DNA of 54,120 bases from Paulinella micropora (GCA_009731375.1 BJOX01000141.1:115634-169753); one strand, 5' to 3'; shown: positions 10,957 through 22,037, numbered from the stretch's first letter. The notes: generated from the sequence alone by a model not told the origin. Numbers and translations: made by a program.

Positions 10957-11290
10957 CTTAGCCAGTGTTGCACCCCAATCGGGTTAAACTGGCTATAGTA
11001 TTGCGCCATCGCAAGGAATGAGTGCAATTCAGTGAGGTTCTTTGGTATCGGTCGATTCATAATCTCCTCCCTCTTCTCCCTCTTCTCTTTGGATATCGAG
11101 ACTCGATTATGGGAGATCTCGTACCCTAAGTATGTCACACTCGTCTTGGCAAGTTGACACTTCTTTAGATTGCACTTCAGGCCAAAAGCTCCGATGCGCC
11201 TGAATATATCGGACAAATGATCGATATGCTCCTCCATTGTGTTAGAGTGTACGATAATGTCATCGATATAGCAAAATGCATATTCTCCTC
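10944..11290 (-). pseudogene. Gypsy reverse transcriptase, C-terminal part
   Basis: The minus strand from about 11275 reads a YIDD catalytic box followed by the connection region (EEHIDHLSDIFRRI, then LKCNLKKCQLAK and VTYLGYEIS), as in Ty3/Gypsy RT after the palm. The part from 11237 onward is open. The frame shifts at 10944-10956, where PKNLTELHSFLAMAQYYSQF leads into the RNase H frame. The fingers and N-terminal palm are absent, so the fragment cannot encode an active RT. Confidence 0.8.
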
Positions 11291-13360
11291 ATGCCGAGGA
11301 CTATCTTGGCTTGCAAAAAGTATCAACAAACCGGCAACTTCACGTGGAAAAAGGGCAGCCGGAGGCTCCGGGTCAGCACTTTGAAAAAAAAAAAAAAAAC
11401 TTGGAGTCGAAAGGACTGAGCCGAAATTTTACCAATCGATTTCCAGGGACTTTTCCCGAACATTTTGTTAATACTAGAGTTTTTTTCACAAAAACAGCTC
11501 CGGTTGTCTCTGAAGAATTTTTTGAAAACCAGTGAGCACTGAAAAGTGGATCATGCGGCCGGCCGGCACCATCAGGAACATAGACATCAGTGCCGCCCGC
11601 CGCTTCAAAGTTCTTGGCACTGACTCCACTTTTCCATGTTTGTAGAAAGTCCGATCCCACTGCTCAGTAGTACCGGCGGACGGTCCACAGACTTCGCCAG
11701 AACTGAGTCTCTGGAGTCCCTTTTCCAGTTGAGTCCCTTTTCCCCACGCTCCCGATCACTCAGATGGCACCTAGGTGGCGTACAATCATCATTCTGTTAC
11801 CTGTGCACTCCCCCACAGTTGGGTGACAATTTGCTTCCCTGTTCTGTGTCACTTAAGATGTTGCAATAGCTAGCTATCCATTGTTGCACTTCTGGCCTGA
11901 AGGGTCTTGAAACTACTTTATTGGTTCACGCTGACATTGGACAATTAATTAGACCCTTCCTCCTCAGCTCTGTCCATATTGCTATTTTATAGGTTAGCCT
12001 TATTCGTTACGGTTAGTAGTATTAGTTATTAATATAGTCATTTGGAGTACCTTTTCTGGTACTGGTGGTACTAGCTTTTTACCATTACCATTAAAGTCCA
12101 TATCAGGCCGTTTCGTGGGTCATTTTCTGGAGGTACATCTTTTGTGTGACGTCGTCAGTTGGACTGGCGGGAATTGTTCAGTATTGTTAAATTCTTTTAC
12201 GTGGGAAGCAGTTGGCCCGTAGGGGACGCCCCGAGTTCCGGTCGCCGTTTGCAGAAGTCGCGAGGGTTTTCTCCCAACGGGTTATCGAGCCTTGGAGCGT
12301 GACCTGTGCAACGGATCGCAGAGGAGAACCTTCGTTAAAGGGGTGAGGGGTCCACCTTAAGTGACCCCATTACAGGAAAGTGCGCATTTTCAATTGTGTG
12401 GCTACAGCTGATCACTGTAGACACTACCCACGCTCTGCTTTGCTGGTGTGCAGTGCAAGGGCAAGGCGGGGGACAGGAAAGAGAGCAAGACACCGAAGCG
12501 TACAGGGCGCAGTGTGGGAGGGTGAGCCTCCTAAAGGGTGTTGTGCTTTTGTCAGCTCGGTGACGTGGCCAGTTGTGTCGGACGTGGTGTCAGTTGGGAT
12601 TGAGCACCCACTACCACGGACACAAGTTGCAAAGCCAGAGTACAAAGTAGTAGGCCAGTTGTGAGTTTGCCGTGGTAACTGGCGGGATTGAGCACCCTGG
12701 CCCACGGGACACAACAACCTACATTACAAAGTTATTGTTGAGCAGTAGGCCAGTTGTGAGTTTGCCGTGGTAACTGGGCGATTGAGCACTACAAACCTAG
12801 GTAGGTTGAAGAACTGACTTTGCAGATAGAGCTGCTAGTAGGTGGAAAGCTATCATAGGTGGTAGCTGAGGTAGCCTCAGTGTAGTTTGAGCATTAGAGT
12901 CAGTGGTAACACACGTGGTTGAAGAGAGAGAGAGAGAGAGAGTAAAGGGTGGTGTGGACAAGCAAAACACTATTCTGTGTAGTGTGTGTGTGAGTCTGCT
13001 CGTGGCATCTGTTGTGTTCTCTCTGTGTGGGTGTATGTGTGGTTGCTTGCCTGTGTCTGTGCCATCAGAACAGCGTAAGCATAGCGTGACACTATCTCTA
13101 TTTGGCAAGTACTAAGTAGAGAGCATAGCTGTGTGATGTGTGTAAGTGTGTGTGTGTGTGTGTGTGTGTGGAGCGTGTGTCTGTTCGAGACTGACGGTGG
13201 TTAGAAATGACTACTAGTAAGACAGACAATAAGATTACGTCCACCTGCAAAGAGACATGGATCCTATCGCATAGGCAGGTAGTGCAAAGCTGTAATGCTA
13301 AGGCCCCTAAGGAAGTGCTGCAGGGTGCTGACGCCCACAAACAATCACTACCAGGACATT
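11291..13360. other. Non-coding stretch between the two Gypsy halves
   Basis: No convincing gene. A16 run at 11383. From 12640 to 12790 a ~90-bp unit carrying CCAGTTGTGAGTTTGCCGTG appears twice. A short GA run lies at 12922 and GT runs at 13140-13170. The stretch 12190-12375 is G/C-rich and ends in CCCCATTACAG; it could be retroelement leader or LTR sequence, but I found no second copy to prove an LTR. Confidence 0.5.
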
Positions 13361-13675
13361 TCCCATGTTTTACATGATCCTAGTGGAAAATACACAAATT
13401 GAGTATTTTACACTGGATCATGTTTTCCATGCTTTTTGAAACATGATTAAATCATGTATTACATGATAGATTTCATGTTTTGTACATAATCAAATCATGT
13501 AGTACATGATTGACATCATGTAGTACATGATTTACATACATGATTACAGCATGCAAGACATGACACATTGTATTAAATTACATGATTACATCATGCAGTA
13601 CATGATGCATTGTATTAAATTACATGATTACAGCATTTATTAAAACATGATTAAATCATGTCTTACATGATATTC
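13361..13675. repeat. ATCATGT/ACATGAT palindromic repeat tract
   Basis: The self-complementary words ACATGAT and ATCATGT alternate about a dozen times at 10-30 bp spacing (for example ACATGATTAAATCATGT), so either strand can fold into many alternative hairpins. The tract ends abruptly next to the gag frame at 13687. It may be a satellite or the inner edge of an LTR. Confidence 0.75.
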
Positions 13676-13686
13676 CGGCCCTTTTC

Positions 13687-15282
13687 ATGCCCGGTCCCCG
13701 TACCGGTAAGATTTATATTAATTCAAGTCCTTTTTTCTTTTTTGTGTTACTGGAGAGAATGAAAGCAAAAGTGAGTGGTGCAAAGGCACACCCTCCGACA
13801 TATTTGACCCCACCAGCTCCTGCCCCACCAGCCCCTGCACCCCCGGGCTCAACTACGGTGGTGGTCACAAACACGGAGAAGAAGGACAGACAGAACATCA
13901 TAAATGCCTTCAAGGGGAAGAAAGGAGGAGTGGCTAGTCTCATGCTATATGCCAAGACGAGCTCAGACAAAGACTCTGATGCTTCGCTTTTGAGCAAGCT
14001 CAAATAGATCAATGCATGCATGAATGCTTTTCCTTGCGACGAAACGCAGGAATACGAGGCACTTGTTACTGTTTTTGACCAATCTCTAGTCTCGGAGGGA
14101 TTTGATCTGACACAGTACAAGTTTTTGAGAAAGAAGGAGGAGATTTAGAGAAACAATACAACAGGCCTAGACGCTCAGTGTGAACTGGCGGTGGCCACAC
14201 TCATTTCATATTTTCAATCTCATGGATACCAGCATCTCTGCACTGGTACTCTCATAGGATTTGAAATCTTTGAGACAGTGGCGATGAGTTTGAGGAGTGC
14301 TGTTGGCTTGGCGGCGACCCTTACGGAGGTAGTTTCCTCCTATGGGCTATTCTATGGCCGCAAGTCGATCATCCTCTATTTCTTTTCGGCGTTACACACA
14401 GTTAACCCGAGTAAGCTTACTCAGCTCATACAACAATGCTCGACGTTTAGCTCAGTGAAGTCCAAGAACTTCCTCGAGACACACGTGTTCGAAAATACGG
14501 TTCAAAGCGTTGCTCCGTCAGCACTGTTTCAAGAAGTGATGAGTGCATGCTCAAACATGGACTCGCTCACGGAGGCACATACGGCACAGGCAGGCGGTGT
14601 ACCTGTTGGCGCACAAGCCACGTACACAAACAGAGTTGCCGGTTGGAAGAGACAGAGAGAGCCAGACCTGAAGACCGCATGTTGGAGGTGGTTCGCGGGC
14701 TTGCAGTGTAAGGCACAGATGGAGAACAGAGACTGCTCTTTCAATCATGATAGGCAGAACCCAACAGCAAGGGCAAATTTTCTGAGCAGGACGGAAGGCA
14801 AGGAACCGGGCCTTTTCAACATGCTTCAGATTGCCGCTGCGAACGAAGGTTGGTATGCCAATATGTGTGATGATGAGGAGTTACGACAGCCAATCATTGC
14901 ATACATGAAGAGGATGAAGGAGAAGAAGGAGGAAAGGGAGAGACAAAAAAACTTAAAGGCCTCTCAAAGAGGACGAGAAGGAGGAGCAGGAGCAGGAGGA
15001 CGAGGAGGAGGAGGAGGAGGAGGACGAGGACGAGGAACATGGAGAGGAGCCTCGAGGTGGCAGGGAACCCCTCAGAGAGGAAGAGGAGGAGGTCGGGGAT
15101 ATACCCCTTATGGAGGGAGAGCTGTTCGAGCTCCAGCCCCCCCACCCAGAGGAGGAGGAGGCTCGTGGGCAAGCTCCAACCCAAATTTCGGTCGAGCTCA
15201 GGCCTACAACACTGCCTCGGAGACCGATACGTCATCCTACCCGGACACTACTCAAGGTAATCGTTTCCAGGTGGTGGAATGA
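13687..15282 (+). pseudogene. Retroelement gag with CCCH zinc finger and RGG box
   Basis: The frame starts with a Pro/Ala-rich stretch (13800-13850) and then becomes helical. It is interrupted by TAG at 14005-14007 and again at 14146-14148, with clear coding character on both sides of each stop. The long downstream part (14191-15282) contains a C-x8-C-x8-C-x3-H finger, starting CWRWFAGLQC and ending CSFNH, at about residues 169-190. A Lys/Glu helix follows, then a 70-residue Gly/Arg-rich tail suited to RNA binding. This replaces the usual CCHC knuckle of Gypsy gag. It ends at TGA 15280-15282, yet the same phase continues into the protease region. Confidence 0.6.
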
Positions 15283-17352
15283 CTGGAGGGGGAAGAAGAG
15301 AGGAAGGAGAAGACTGTGAAGTTTAACCCTAAAGTCACAGTGCTTTCTAATGCTGTTGTGCAGACTGGGCCAACGCTTCCTCTATGTGAAAACAAAGATG
15401 TGGGTACACAGAGACTGCAGCCCCAAGGTAGTCTCATACCCGTTCATACAGCACGGTTACCAATGATAACTGATGCAAATAGGAAGGCGAGACTTGCGAT
15501 GGAGGCGAGGAGGCCAATGGCAGACGTATCGCCTCGGCCAAGCAAACAACCACGAACAGACTCAATGTCTGCGATCGCGTCGGGTGGCGAGCAAAAAGAC
15601 AATGTGTGTACTCAAGTGCCACAAGACAATGTCGCTCACATAGTAAACGCACCAGTACCGCAGAATAATAAAAATGTTAATGAGGTGAAGCAGGAGGAGA
15701 AGAAGGAGGAGTTGAAAAACTTAGATACAAGACTCCAAAATTTGGAACGCAAAGTTCTTGTTCTCGCAGTCAATATACACAGGCCCGATGCTCTGTGTTA
15801 TACGGAACTTTATTGTGAAACATTGAAGACAATATTAAAAGTTGGTAATGATACGATGGCGAATATTAATATTGTCGGCCGGAAGTTTTTTAATCGATAC
15901 CGGGACTGGGTGGACGGAAATATGAAAAAGTCAAGGGGCACTCTCAAAGGAGTGAGCAGCCGGACGGATATCACGGGAATCATCACACTGACCTTTAAAT
16001 TGAAATCCGCACGAGTATACCGTATGGACCTCTATGTCGTCCCCGGTTACCACGGGTCAATATTACTATCGTATGACCAATTGGCTACGATGGGGGCTGT
16101 GATTGATTGCGCCGCACGGCGAGTGATATATGGAGTAAAAAGAGGAGAAGAGAACGATATTGATCCCTTCAACGCTACTGACTCTTATGAGGCTTATGAG
16201 CTGAGTCAAGCGACTGATCACAAAAAGATGGCCATCTCACATGAGGCACTTGAGGTGTACGTTCACCCCCATGTCGTAAGACCGGATGAGCTGTCCTGGA
16301 CCGACAATTGGGAATCCCAAGTGTGCACTGTCACAGTTCCGACATGCCATTGGTCTATTGATGACTTAATCGAGAAGCAAAAGGAGGAGATTATATGTGT
16401 CGCACAAAGAAGCCCGTCGTTGGCGAGATTCGCGGAAGGAGTAGGAACAGCTGTCCATATTACTAACGGATACTGTTTCCATGCGAAAGTAGGAGAAGAA
16501 AAAAGGGAGGCGTTTGTACCAAGGAGAACGGGGCAAATCCCGGATACTCAACCAGAAACTATTAAAAGTTTTATTACTGATTTTTGGGGTGACGAGCCGA
16601 CGTGGCCGCGTTCACTAACTGAAGTGAAGAAATGCTTACGGACTTTATTCGAAAATAATAAGCCGTATACTATTATCCTGCCATATAATGAGAAGGCGAT
16701 ATGGGCGCAGGAAATAAGGGACCGGCTTATTGATCATCCTATACCGGTACCCTCTCGCAAGCAACAGCTAGTGGTGGCTTGTCGTATGGGAACTCGTGAG
16801 CAGAGCAGTGCATACAAGCGGAAGCTCAGAGACCTCGACAAGTTGAAATTGATACCGCAAGCATTCACATGCTTTGATGGTTTTTACACCCGTAAAGCTC
16901 CTTTGCAATACGCGAGACTCATTGACATGCTGGTGGAGCTCGGTAAAGATGATGAGCCGGACACGGTCACGTATGAAAAGACGGGCCTAGATGATGTCTC
17001 GGAAGAGGACTTAGGCTTGGAGGAGGACAGAAAACCCCTCAAGCAACATAAGCAGATGTCTGATGAAGATTTCCAAGAGGCGGCGCGGAAATTATTGGAA
17101 GAAGGAGTAGGCACGGAGAAGGAGAAGGAGCTTTTAAAAGCCAAATTAGAGGCGAACAAGGAAATTGTTGACCCTCCACATGCAGGTGGTGTCAAGCCTG
17201 AAGATTTCACAGCTGTTATTTACAAAATACCGGGTGCGGAGCCGTCACCGGCACCACGAAGGGCGAATTTGAGTATACATGAGGCGAAGATAGCGGAAGA
17301 GCTAGCAAAACAGCTGCTCCATGAGGACTTTATTGATCAACATATCCAATAG
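15283..17352 (+). CDS. Gypsy protease-like polyprotein region
   Basis: About 690 codons in phase with gag; the first ATG is well inside, and the phase opens directly after the gag TGA, suggesting read-through or a lesion. Residues around 16010-16150 (YRMDLYVVPGYHGSILLSYD, then AVIDCAARRVIYG) resemble the second half of an aspartic protease in Gypsy elements (ILG-x-D followed by a D-C-R-V strand). I did not find a certain DTG/DSG triplet, so catalysis is uncertain. The C-terminal third is Glu/Lys-rich and leads into RT. It ends at TAG 17350, and RT continues one frame away. Confidence 0.55.
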   Translation: MEGEEERKEKTVKFNPKVTVLSNAVVQTGPTLPLCENKDVGTQRLQPQGSLIPVHTARLPMITDANRKARLAMEARRPMADVSPRPSKQPRTDSMSAIASGGEQKDNVCTQVPQDNVAHIVNAPVPQNNKNVNEVKQEEKKEELKNLDTRLQNLERKVLVLAVNIHRPDALCYTELYCETLKTILKVGNDTMANINIVGRKFFNRYRDWVDGNMKKSRGTLKGVSSRTDITGIITLTFKLKSARVYRMDLYVVPGYHGSILLSYDQLATMGAVIDCAARRVIYGVKRGEENDIDPFNATDSYEAYELSQATDHKKMAISHEALEVYVHPHVVRPDELSWTDNWESQVCTVTVPTCHWSIDDLIEKQKEEIICVAQRSPSLARFAEGVGTAVHITNGYCFHAKVGEEKREAFVPRRTGQIPDTQPETIKSFITDFWGDEPTWPRSLTEVKKCLRTLFENNKPYTIILPYNEKAIWAQEIRDRLIDHPIPVPSRKQQLVVACRMGTREQSSAYKRKLRDLDKLKLIPQAFTCFDGFYTRKAPLQYARLIDMLVELGKDDEPDTVTYEKTGLDDVSEEDLGLEEDRKPLKQHKQMSDEDFQEAARKLLEEGVGTEKEKELLKAKLEANKEIVDPPHAGGVKPEDFTAVIYKIPGAEPSPAPRRANLSIHEAKIAEELAKQLLHEDFIDQHIQ

Positions 17353-17700
17353 TCTCACAGCCGAGAATAGTGCCGAAGCCAGGAGGAGAATGGCGCCTGA
17401 CAGTTAACTATGCTCGTGTTAACAAGGTGCTGGAGAAAGAGAGAAATCCTCTCCCGACATTAGGAAAAGGAAGGAGAGTACTGCGGAATGCAAAATTCTA
17501 TTCGGTCATTGACCTTAAGAATGGCTTCTGGCAGATACCACTGGAAGAAAAGTCCAGATGGCTGACGGCGTTTGTGGTGGGTATGGAGATATACCAATGG
17601 AAAGTGCTTCCGATGGGCCTCAAGCAAGCCCCAGGACTTTTCCAGAAGGCGATGCAGAAGATGTTGAGCAGTCAGTACGATGATTTGTCTGACGGAGGCT
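17353..17700 (+). pseudogene. Gypsy reverse transcriptase, N-terminal part
   Basis: The plus-strand frame beginning right after the TAG contains IVPKPGGEWRLTVNYARVNK, FYSVIDLKNGFWQIPLEE (first catalytic Asp in VIDLKNGF), TAFVVGMEIYQW and VLPMGLKQAPGLFQKAMQKM. These are the canonical Ty3/Gypsy RT blocks up to, but not including, YxDD. After SSQYDDL the frame becomes unrelated and T-rich. Catalytically incomplete. Confidence 0.8.
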
Positions 17701-17843
17701 TTATGAGAAGGCGGGGACAGAAGGCGGGTGTATCGGGTCTCTGCATGACCTTAAAGCCTTGGACTTTTTTTTATTATTTTTTTTATTTTTTTTTTACACT
17801 TCATGTTTTCTCTTTTTGTATCTCTTGATACCTCTTTCATCGT

Positions 17844-18002
17844 TGATTAGGTAATTACCCGGTCACTCACTGACCTAATACCGTTAATTAGGTAATACCC
17901 TGTCACTCACTGACCTAATACCGTTGATTAGGTAATACCAGGTCACTCACTGACCTAATACCGTTGATTAGGTAATACCCGGTCACTCACTGACCTAATA
18001 AC
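17844..18002. repeat. 40-bp tandem repeat, 4 units
   Basis: Four copies of a 40-bp unit, GTTGATTAGGTAATACCCGG followed by TCACTCACTGACCTAATACC. TTAGGT and ACCTAA at the two ends are inverted, so each unit can fold. No spacers, so not CRISPR. Confidence 0.9.
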
Positions 18003-19049
18003 TTAGACGCCGGTTTGCTGAGAGACTCCGTTAGAAGCCACGATACCAATCGACACTTTTAATCCGCACGTAGATAGCAGAACTGACAAACTCAAAGGTA
18101 ATAATGAAACTGAAATAAAGTCCGCACGACTGTAATTATTACACAATGGTCAGTGTCTAATTCTGAATGCCAATATGGACCGTTACGTCCGTTACAATTA
18201 TTGGCTAGAACTATACGGATAAATTACTTACCAGTCACAAAGTAATCACTAAAAGTAAAACGTAATTGTCCTACCAACGCTCCCTCTTAGTTCTATGTCG
18301 ATAATGCAAGTTATAGGTAATCAATACATTTACAATTAATAACTATTGCACACTGCGATAATGGCCCTTATTTGAGGTTGAGAAACTGAAATGATAGTCA
18401 CAGTTTGACAACCTTAAATAATAGTTAAGTCTCAAAACTGAAAAATTGCCAATCTTGTTCTGATCTGCCTGCCTTTGCTCCATTGCCGTAATGGCATCTC
18501 GTAATGACCTCTATTTCAGGTTGAAAAACTGAAATGATAGTCACGGTTTGACAACCTGAAATAATAATTTCGATACGATTATACCTCATCAGCACGTGAA
18601 CTGAATTACACCATTGACTCAACGAGTCCAATATAATTAGTTAAATTTGTCATTCCGCCATAAAAAATTTCTCCGCCGTATTCCGCTCCGTCGGCATATG
18701 CTCTTCTTCCGCTCTTGCCGCGATCAACGACCGATGGTGAATAATCCACGCGCTTCGTTCTCGCGCTCGACTTCTACTTCAACGAAAGCAATGCCAAAAG
18801 ATGCTGCTCGACTACCTGCGCAAAACACTTCCTGCACACTTAAAAGAGAGAAAACTCACAAAACAACAACACGAGTTGACTTTGCGTAAATTTGCGTATT
18901 TTGCGTGAGTTTGCAGACTTGAGATGTAAAATTATGGATCAAGTGTTACCATAAATTTACTAACGAGATATTCGAATTGGTCCTTAGGAACATGTTTGGT
19001 TAATACGTCTGCTATTTGTTTCTTAGTTCCTACCTTTACAAACTTAATC
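18003..19049. other. No gene seen; possible 3' flank/LTR of the Copia element
   Basis: AT-rich with a repeated ~50-bp block containing ACTGAAATGATAGTCAC at about 18386 and 18528, itself partly palindromic (GGTTG...CAACC). The block lies just downstream of the Copia RNase H, where a 3' LTR would be, but no matching 5' LTR is present to confirm it. Confidence 0.4.
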
Positions 19050-19664
19050 TCATTGTCTCTCTGTGCATGATGAATGAAATGCAGTTCTAGAGTACGTGGT
19101 CCTGACATTCCCCTCTCTGCTACGTGGTCCTGACATTCCCCTCTCTGCTGCTAAGATAGTCTGTGCATTATCTTCGTAAAGCTCTATCGGCCCTTTCTGG
19201 GCTATACCTAACTCTTCTGTGATGTGTCTGATAGCCAATCCTTCTCGTATGCACTCTGCTGCTGCGAAAATTTCCGCGTCATTAGAACTTAGAGCAATTC
19301 TAGTCTGTCGCTTTGACAACCAAGCTACCGGGTCTCCACCCCAAAGCACTATATAGCCTGTACGTGACTTTCAGGTTTTCTTACAGACCTTATGCGCAGC
19401 ATCTGGCCATAAAATAATCTTGGGGTACGTCCTTCCTTCTTGTGACGATCTAGGCCCGTGAAATGCAATACCGCGATACGAACTTTTCAGATATTTGAAG
19501 ATCCTACCTAGTAAAGCATAAGCAAGTCCTGGATTTCCTGTCTGCATCACGCTAGCTGCATTCAGTGCTTGATCAGCATCTGGACGTGTCATCTTAGTTA
19601 AAAACAAAAGTTTACCTACTAAACTAGGAATTGAATGCTTTCTAAGAGCGCTTGTTTCTCCCAT
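19050..19664 (-). pseudogene. Copia RT tail and RNase H
   Basis: 19664-19371 has SLVGKLLFLTKMTRPDADQA, the conserved region after Copia RT. 19349-19050 has VAWLSKRQTRIALSSNDAEI, with Asp-Ala-Glu where Thr-Glu-Ala-Glu is normal, followed by YEDNAQTI, the Copia RNase H signature. A 30-bp direct duplication at 19099-19150 (ACGTGGTCCTGACATTCCCC, twice) disrupts the end of the domain. Confidence 0.75.
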
Positions 19665-19730
19665 AGGTTCTGGCTCATGTTCTGCACTAGGAGTGCTTAC
19701 TGGTCTATCATCGGCATATCCTACATCCTT

Positions 19731-20919
19731 TTAAATCTGTTTCTGATACTTATTCTGATGCAATAAAATGCGTTCTCCTTCCTGAACTATCTCTATTCCT
19801 TTGAACTCTTTAGCCACTCCCAAACGCTTAAGAGGATAAAACTTTTCTAGTTTACTAGCGAAACGGTCATACGCTTGTTCGTTAGGAGCTGAGAAGATAA
19901 GATCGTCTACATGGAAAATACCTATGATAGCATCTCTTATCAGCTTATCCTTTTCTACGAACATGCACAAATCTGAGTCTAGTTACCTGAATCCTAATTC
20001 CTCTAACTTAGGGGCTAAAATCTCCTACCATCTCCTACCAGCTTGCGGCGCGCCATACAGAGCTCCATCTACTCTCCATATCATGCCTTCATGCTCTTCA
20101 CTGTCTATCCCATCGGGTGCATAAGCATAAACAGGATCATGCATTCGTGCATTTAGATAAGCATTTTGAAGTCTTACCGTATAGCTTATGTCCATGCCAT
20201 GCTGCAAGCTTAGACAAAAAGAGTAATGAGCGATGCGCGGCACAGGGCACAAATAATTGATCTGGGTTATAGCTAACTCCTGGCTCTAGCATATCTCCTC
20301 GTAAAGCTAACCTTGACTTAATGAACTTACGTCCCTTTTCGTCTAGTTTGACTTTATGTACCCACGTTAGTCTCACTACTTTTACTCCTTTTTCTTTCGC
20401 TTCCTTAGGGCTCACCCACGTGTAAGTGTTAAAAGACTTTAGAGCTTCAATCTCTTTATCCATCCCTGCTTTCAACTCTTTTGCAGTTAATCCCTCATCA
20501 ACGATTGCCTTTGGTACCTTCAATGTCAGGTACAGTAACGCAGTGGTTTGATCCTCTACGATACTTTCTGCGGACATCTTGGGATGCTCTAGTTCTCCGA
20601 CGGGTCTTATCCTATCTATCCGATACTTTCTAATTTCGCTATCTAACATCTTTTCTACCTGACCGTCGTCAAAGACTACGAAGTGACTGGTACGGACTTT
20701 AAGTCTCTCTCCCTTCTCGCATGGTTCTAAGACTTTTCTTTCTCTCTTAACTGATTGCCAGTTGTCTCCATATTCTTCCTTTGCCCATTCTTCTCCGAAA
20801 GCTACTCCCGGCACACTAACTCTCTCTCCTGTCAATGTAGCTGCTTTTACTGTTGCCTTCTTTTCTGGAGGTGGTTGTGTAACTGGTGTCCTTAGCTTTG
20901 TTTCTCGTTTCCCTCTCAC
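19731..20919 (-). pseudogene. Copia reverse transcriptase (RVT_2)
   Basis: Three open pieces. 20919-20137 carries ALKSFNTYTWVSPKE, RLTWVHKVKLDEKGR and KSRLALRGDMLEPGVSY. 20252-20025 carries LQNAYLNARM and GALYGAPQAGRRW. 19970-19731 carries the catalytic FHVDDLIFSA box (HVDD in place of YVDD). The pieces overlap in different frames, so the gene is broken by small indels. The order and spacing match the RVT_2 family. Confidence 0.8.
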
Positions 20920-20941
20920 TATGTTAGCTGATGTGATCTTG

Positions 20942-22011
20942 TTACTTTGCTCCCAAGTGAGGCCCTTTGTGGGCGCGTCTCCCTCTACGTACCTTACTAG
21001 GGTGGTCTGCTTCGGGGCTTTGCGCCTCTAACGATGTGACGGGTGTTACCCCATCATCCTTGTCGTCAGCTAGTTCTACCTTTGACTCTGATGGGAGACT
21101 GGAATCTGGACGGTGGATGTCTTTTTCTTCCTGTAACTCCTCATGTTTGTCTAACTCCCCCTCATCTTTATGTTTGGGTTTGTCTAACGGCTGTTCTAGC
21201 TGGACGGTGTCATTACTCCCCCCCTCAGATTCCTCGTCGTCCCATCTAACTTCTCTGGGTGGGTGAGCATCCTTGCCAACTACATTGTGGTTAAAGCGTA
21301 CATTGCGCACATTTGTGATGACCTTTCGACCATCCCAAACTCGGTATAGTTCCTTAAATACATCGTATCTAAGTAACATTACACGCTTTCCCCTATGGTT
21401 GCCTTTGCCTACCTGCTTTCCTATGTACATTACACCCAAACATCCTAAAGGCTTAAGTTGTCGGATAGCTGGCTTGTAGCCCAGACATTGCTCATCCTAG
21501 GACCTGTCGTGGTTGGTAGAATGTTATGCAAGGCTGTGGCTGTGTGTTCCATTTCCGCCCAAAACTGGGGTGGTAAATTAGCCTCATATCGCATGGCCCG
21601 GGCTGGTCCGGCTGTGATGTCGTTGACCTTCTCAGCTATGGGATTGCCATCTTTATCACCTGGAGCACTAGTCTTCCAAATGAATTGTAGGGGTTTCCAC
21701 CACTCTATAATCTCCGTTGAGACATCGAACTCGTTGTCGCAAGTGATCTGTCTGACTTTCTTCCCTGTCTGCCTTTCAAACCATGCTACCGCTTGCTTCA
21801 AACAGTCTACAAACTCGTTCTTGTATCGTAAATAATAATCTTTGATGCACCCCGAGTAATCGTCTGAAACGCAAAATTTATAGTACTTACCGTGAATTGA
21901 CATTACCGCCCAAGGTCCGGAAGTATCTATATGCAAAATCTCACAAGGGTAACTCGCTCTCCTAATTCTATTAACCTTAAATCTGGGTAATACTTTAGCT
22001 TTCCCCATCAT
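20942..22011 (-). pseudogene. Copia integrase
   Basis: The piece 22011-21445 has the catalytic core with D (ILHIDTSGPW), D (ITCDNEFD) and E (NPIAEKVND). The downstream piece 21439-20942 carries the C-terminal VMLLRYDVFKELYRVWDGRK block typical of Copia integrase ends, then an acidic linker. A frame change between 21439 and 21445 breaks it. The motif after the third catalytic residue (AEKVND) differs from the usual AER-N form, suggesting divergence. Confidence 0.75.
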
Positions 22012-22027
22012 ACAGGCTTCACAAAAT

Positions 22028-22037
22028 NNNNNNNNNN
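22028..22037. other. Assembly gap with duplicated flanks
   Basis: Ten N are flanked on both sides by the same 37 bases (21991-22027 and 22038-22074, beginning TACTTTAGCTTTCCCCATCA). This is what an unmerged overlap between two contigs looks like, so the gap is probably zero or negative in length. Confidence 0.9.

Larger units (their letters stand above)
7922..11290 (-). mobile_element. Ty3/Gypsy LTR retrotransposon, 3' half
   Basis: In order on the minus strand: RT C-terminal palm with YIDD, RNase H, H2C2 zinc finger, DD35E integrase core, GPY/F-like integrase C-terminus, then a 250-residue extension. Everything upstream of the RT catalytic motif is missing; homology stops near 11290, a few codons before YIDD. 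No LTR, primer site or polypurine tract was identified. Two amber stops and one frame change break the pol frame. Confidence 0.85.
13687..17700 (+). mobile_element. Ty3/Gypsy-like retrotransposon, 5' half
   Basis: Plus-strand order: gag with CCCH finger and RGG tail, a protease-like region, then the RT N-terminal half. Homology is lost just after the RT peptide ending SSQYDDL near 17690, before the YxDD box. From 13687 to 17352 one phase stays open except for isolated stops (TAG 14005, TAG 14146, TGA 15280, TAG 17350), and the RT lies one frame away. It is followed by T-rich DNA and a 40-bp repeat. Confidence 0.75.

Noticed and set aside
11373-11660. 95-codon minus frame upstream of the Gypsy fragment
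   Set aside because: Contains a poly-Phe run from the A16 tract and shows no gag or protease motif.
12380-12664. 94-codon plus frame and 97-codon minus frame
   Set aside because: Both strands open over the same region, no motif, no splice or promoter support; chance frames in GC-richer DNA.
17844-18002. Possible CRISPR array or regulatory array
   Set aside because: Four 40-bp units differ by only a few bases over their whole length; no repeat/spacer division.
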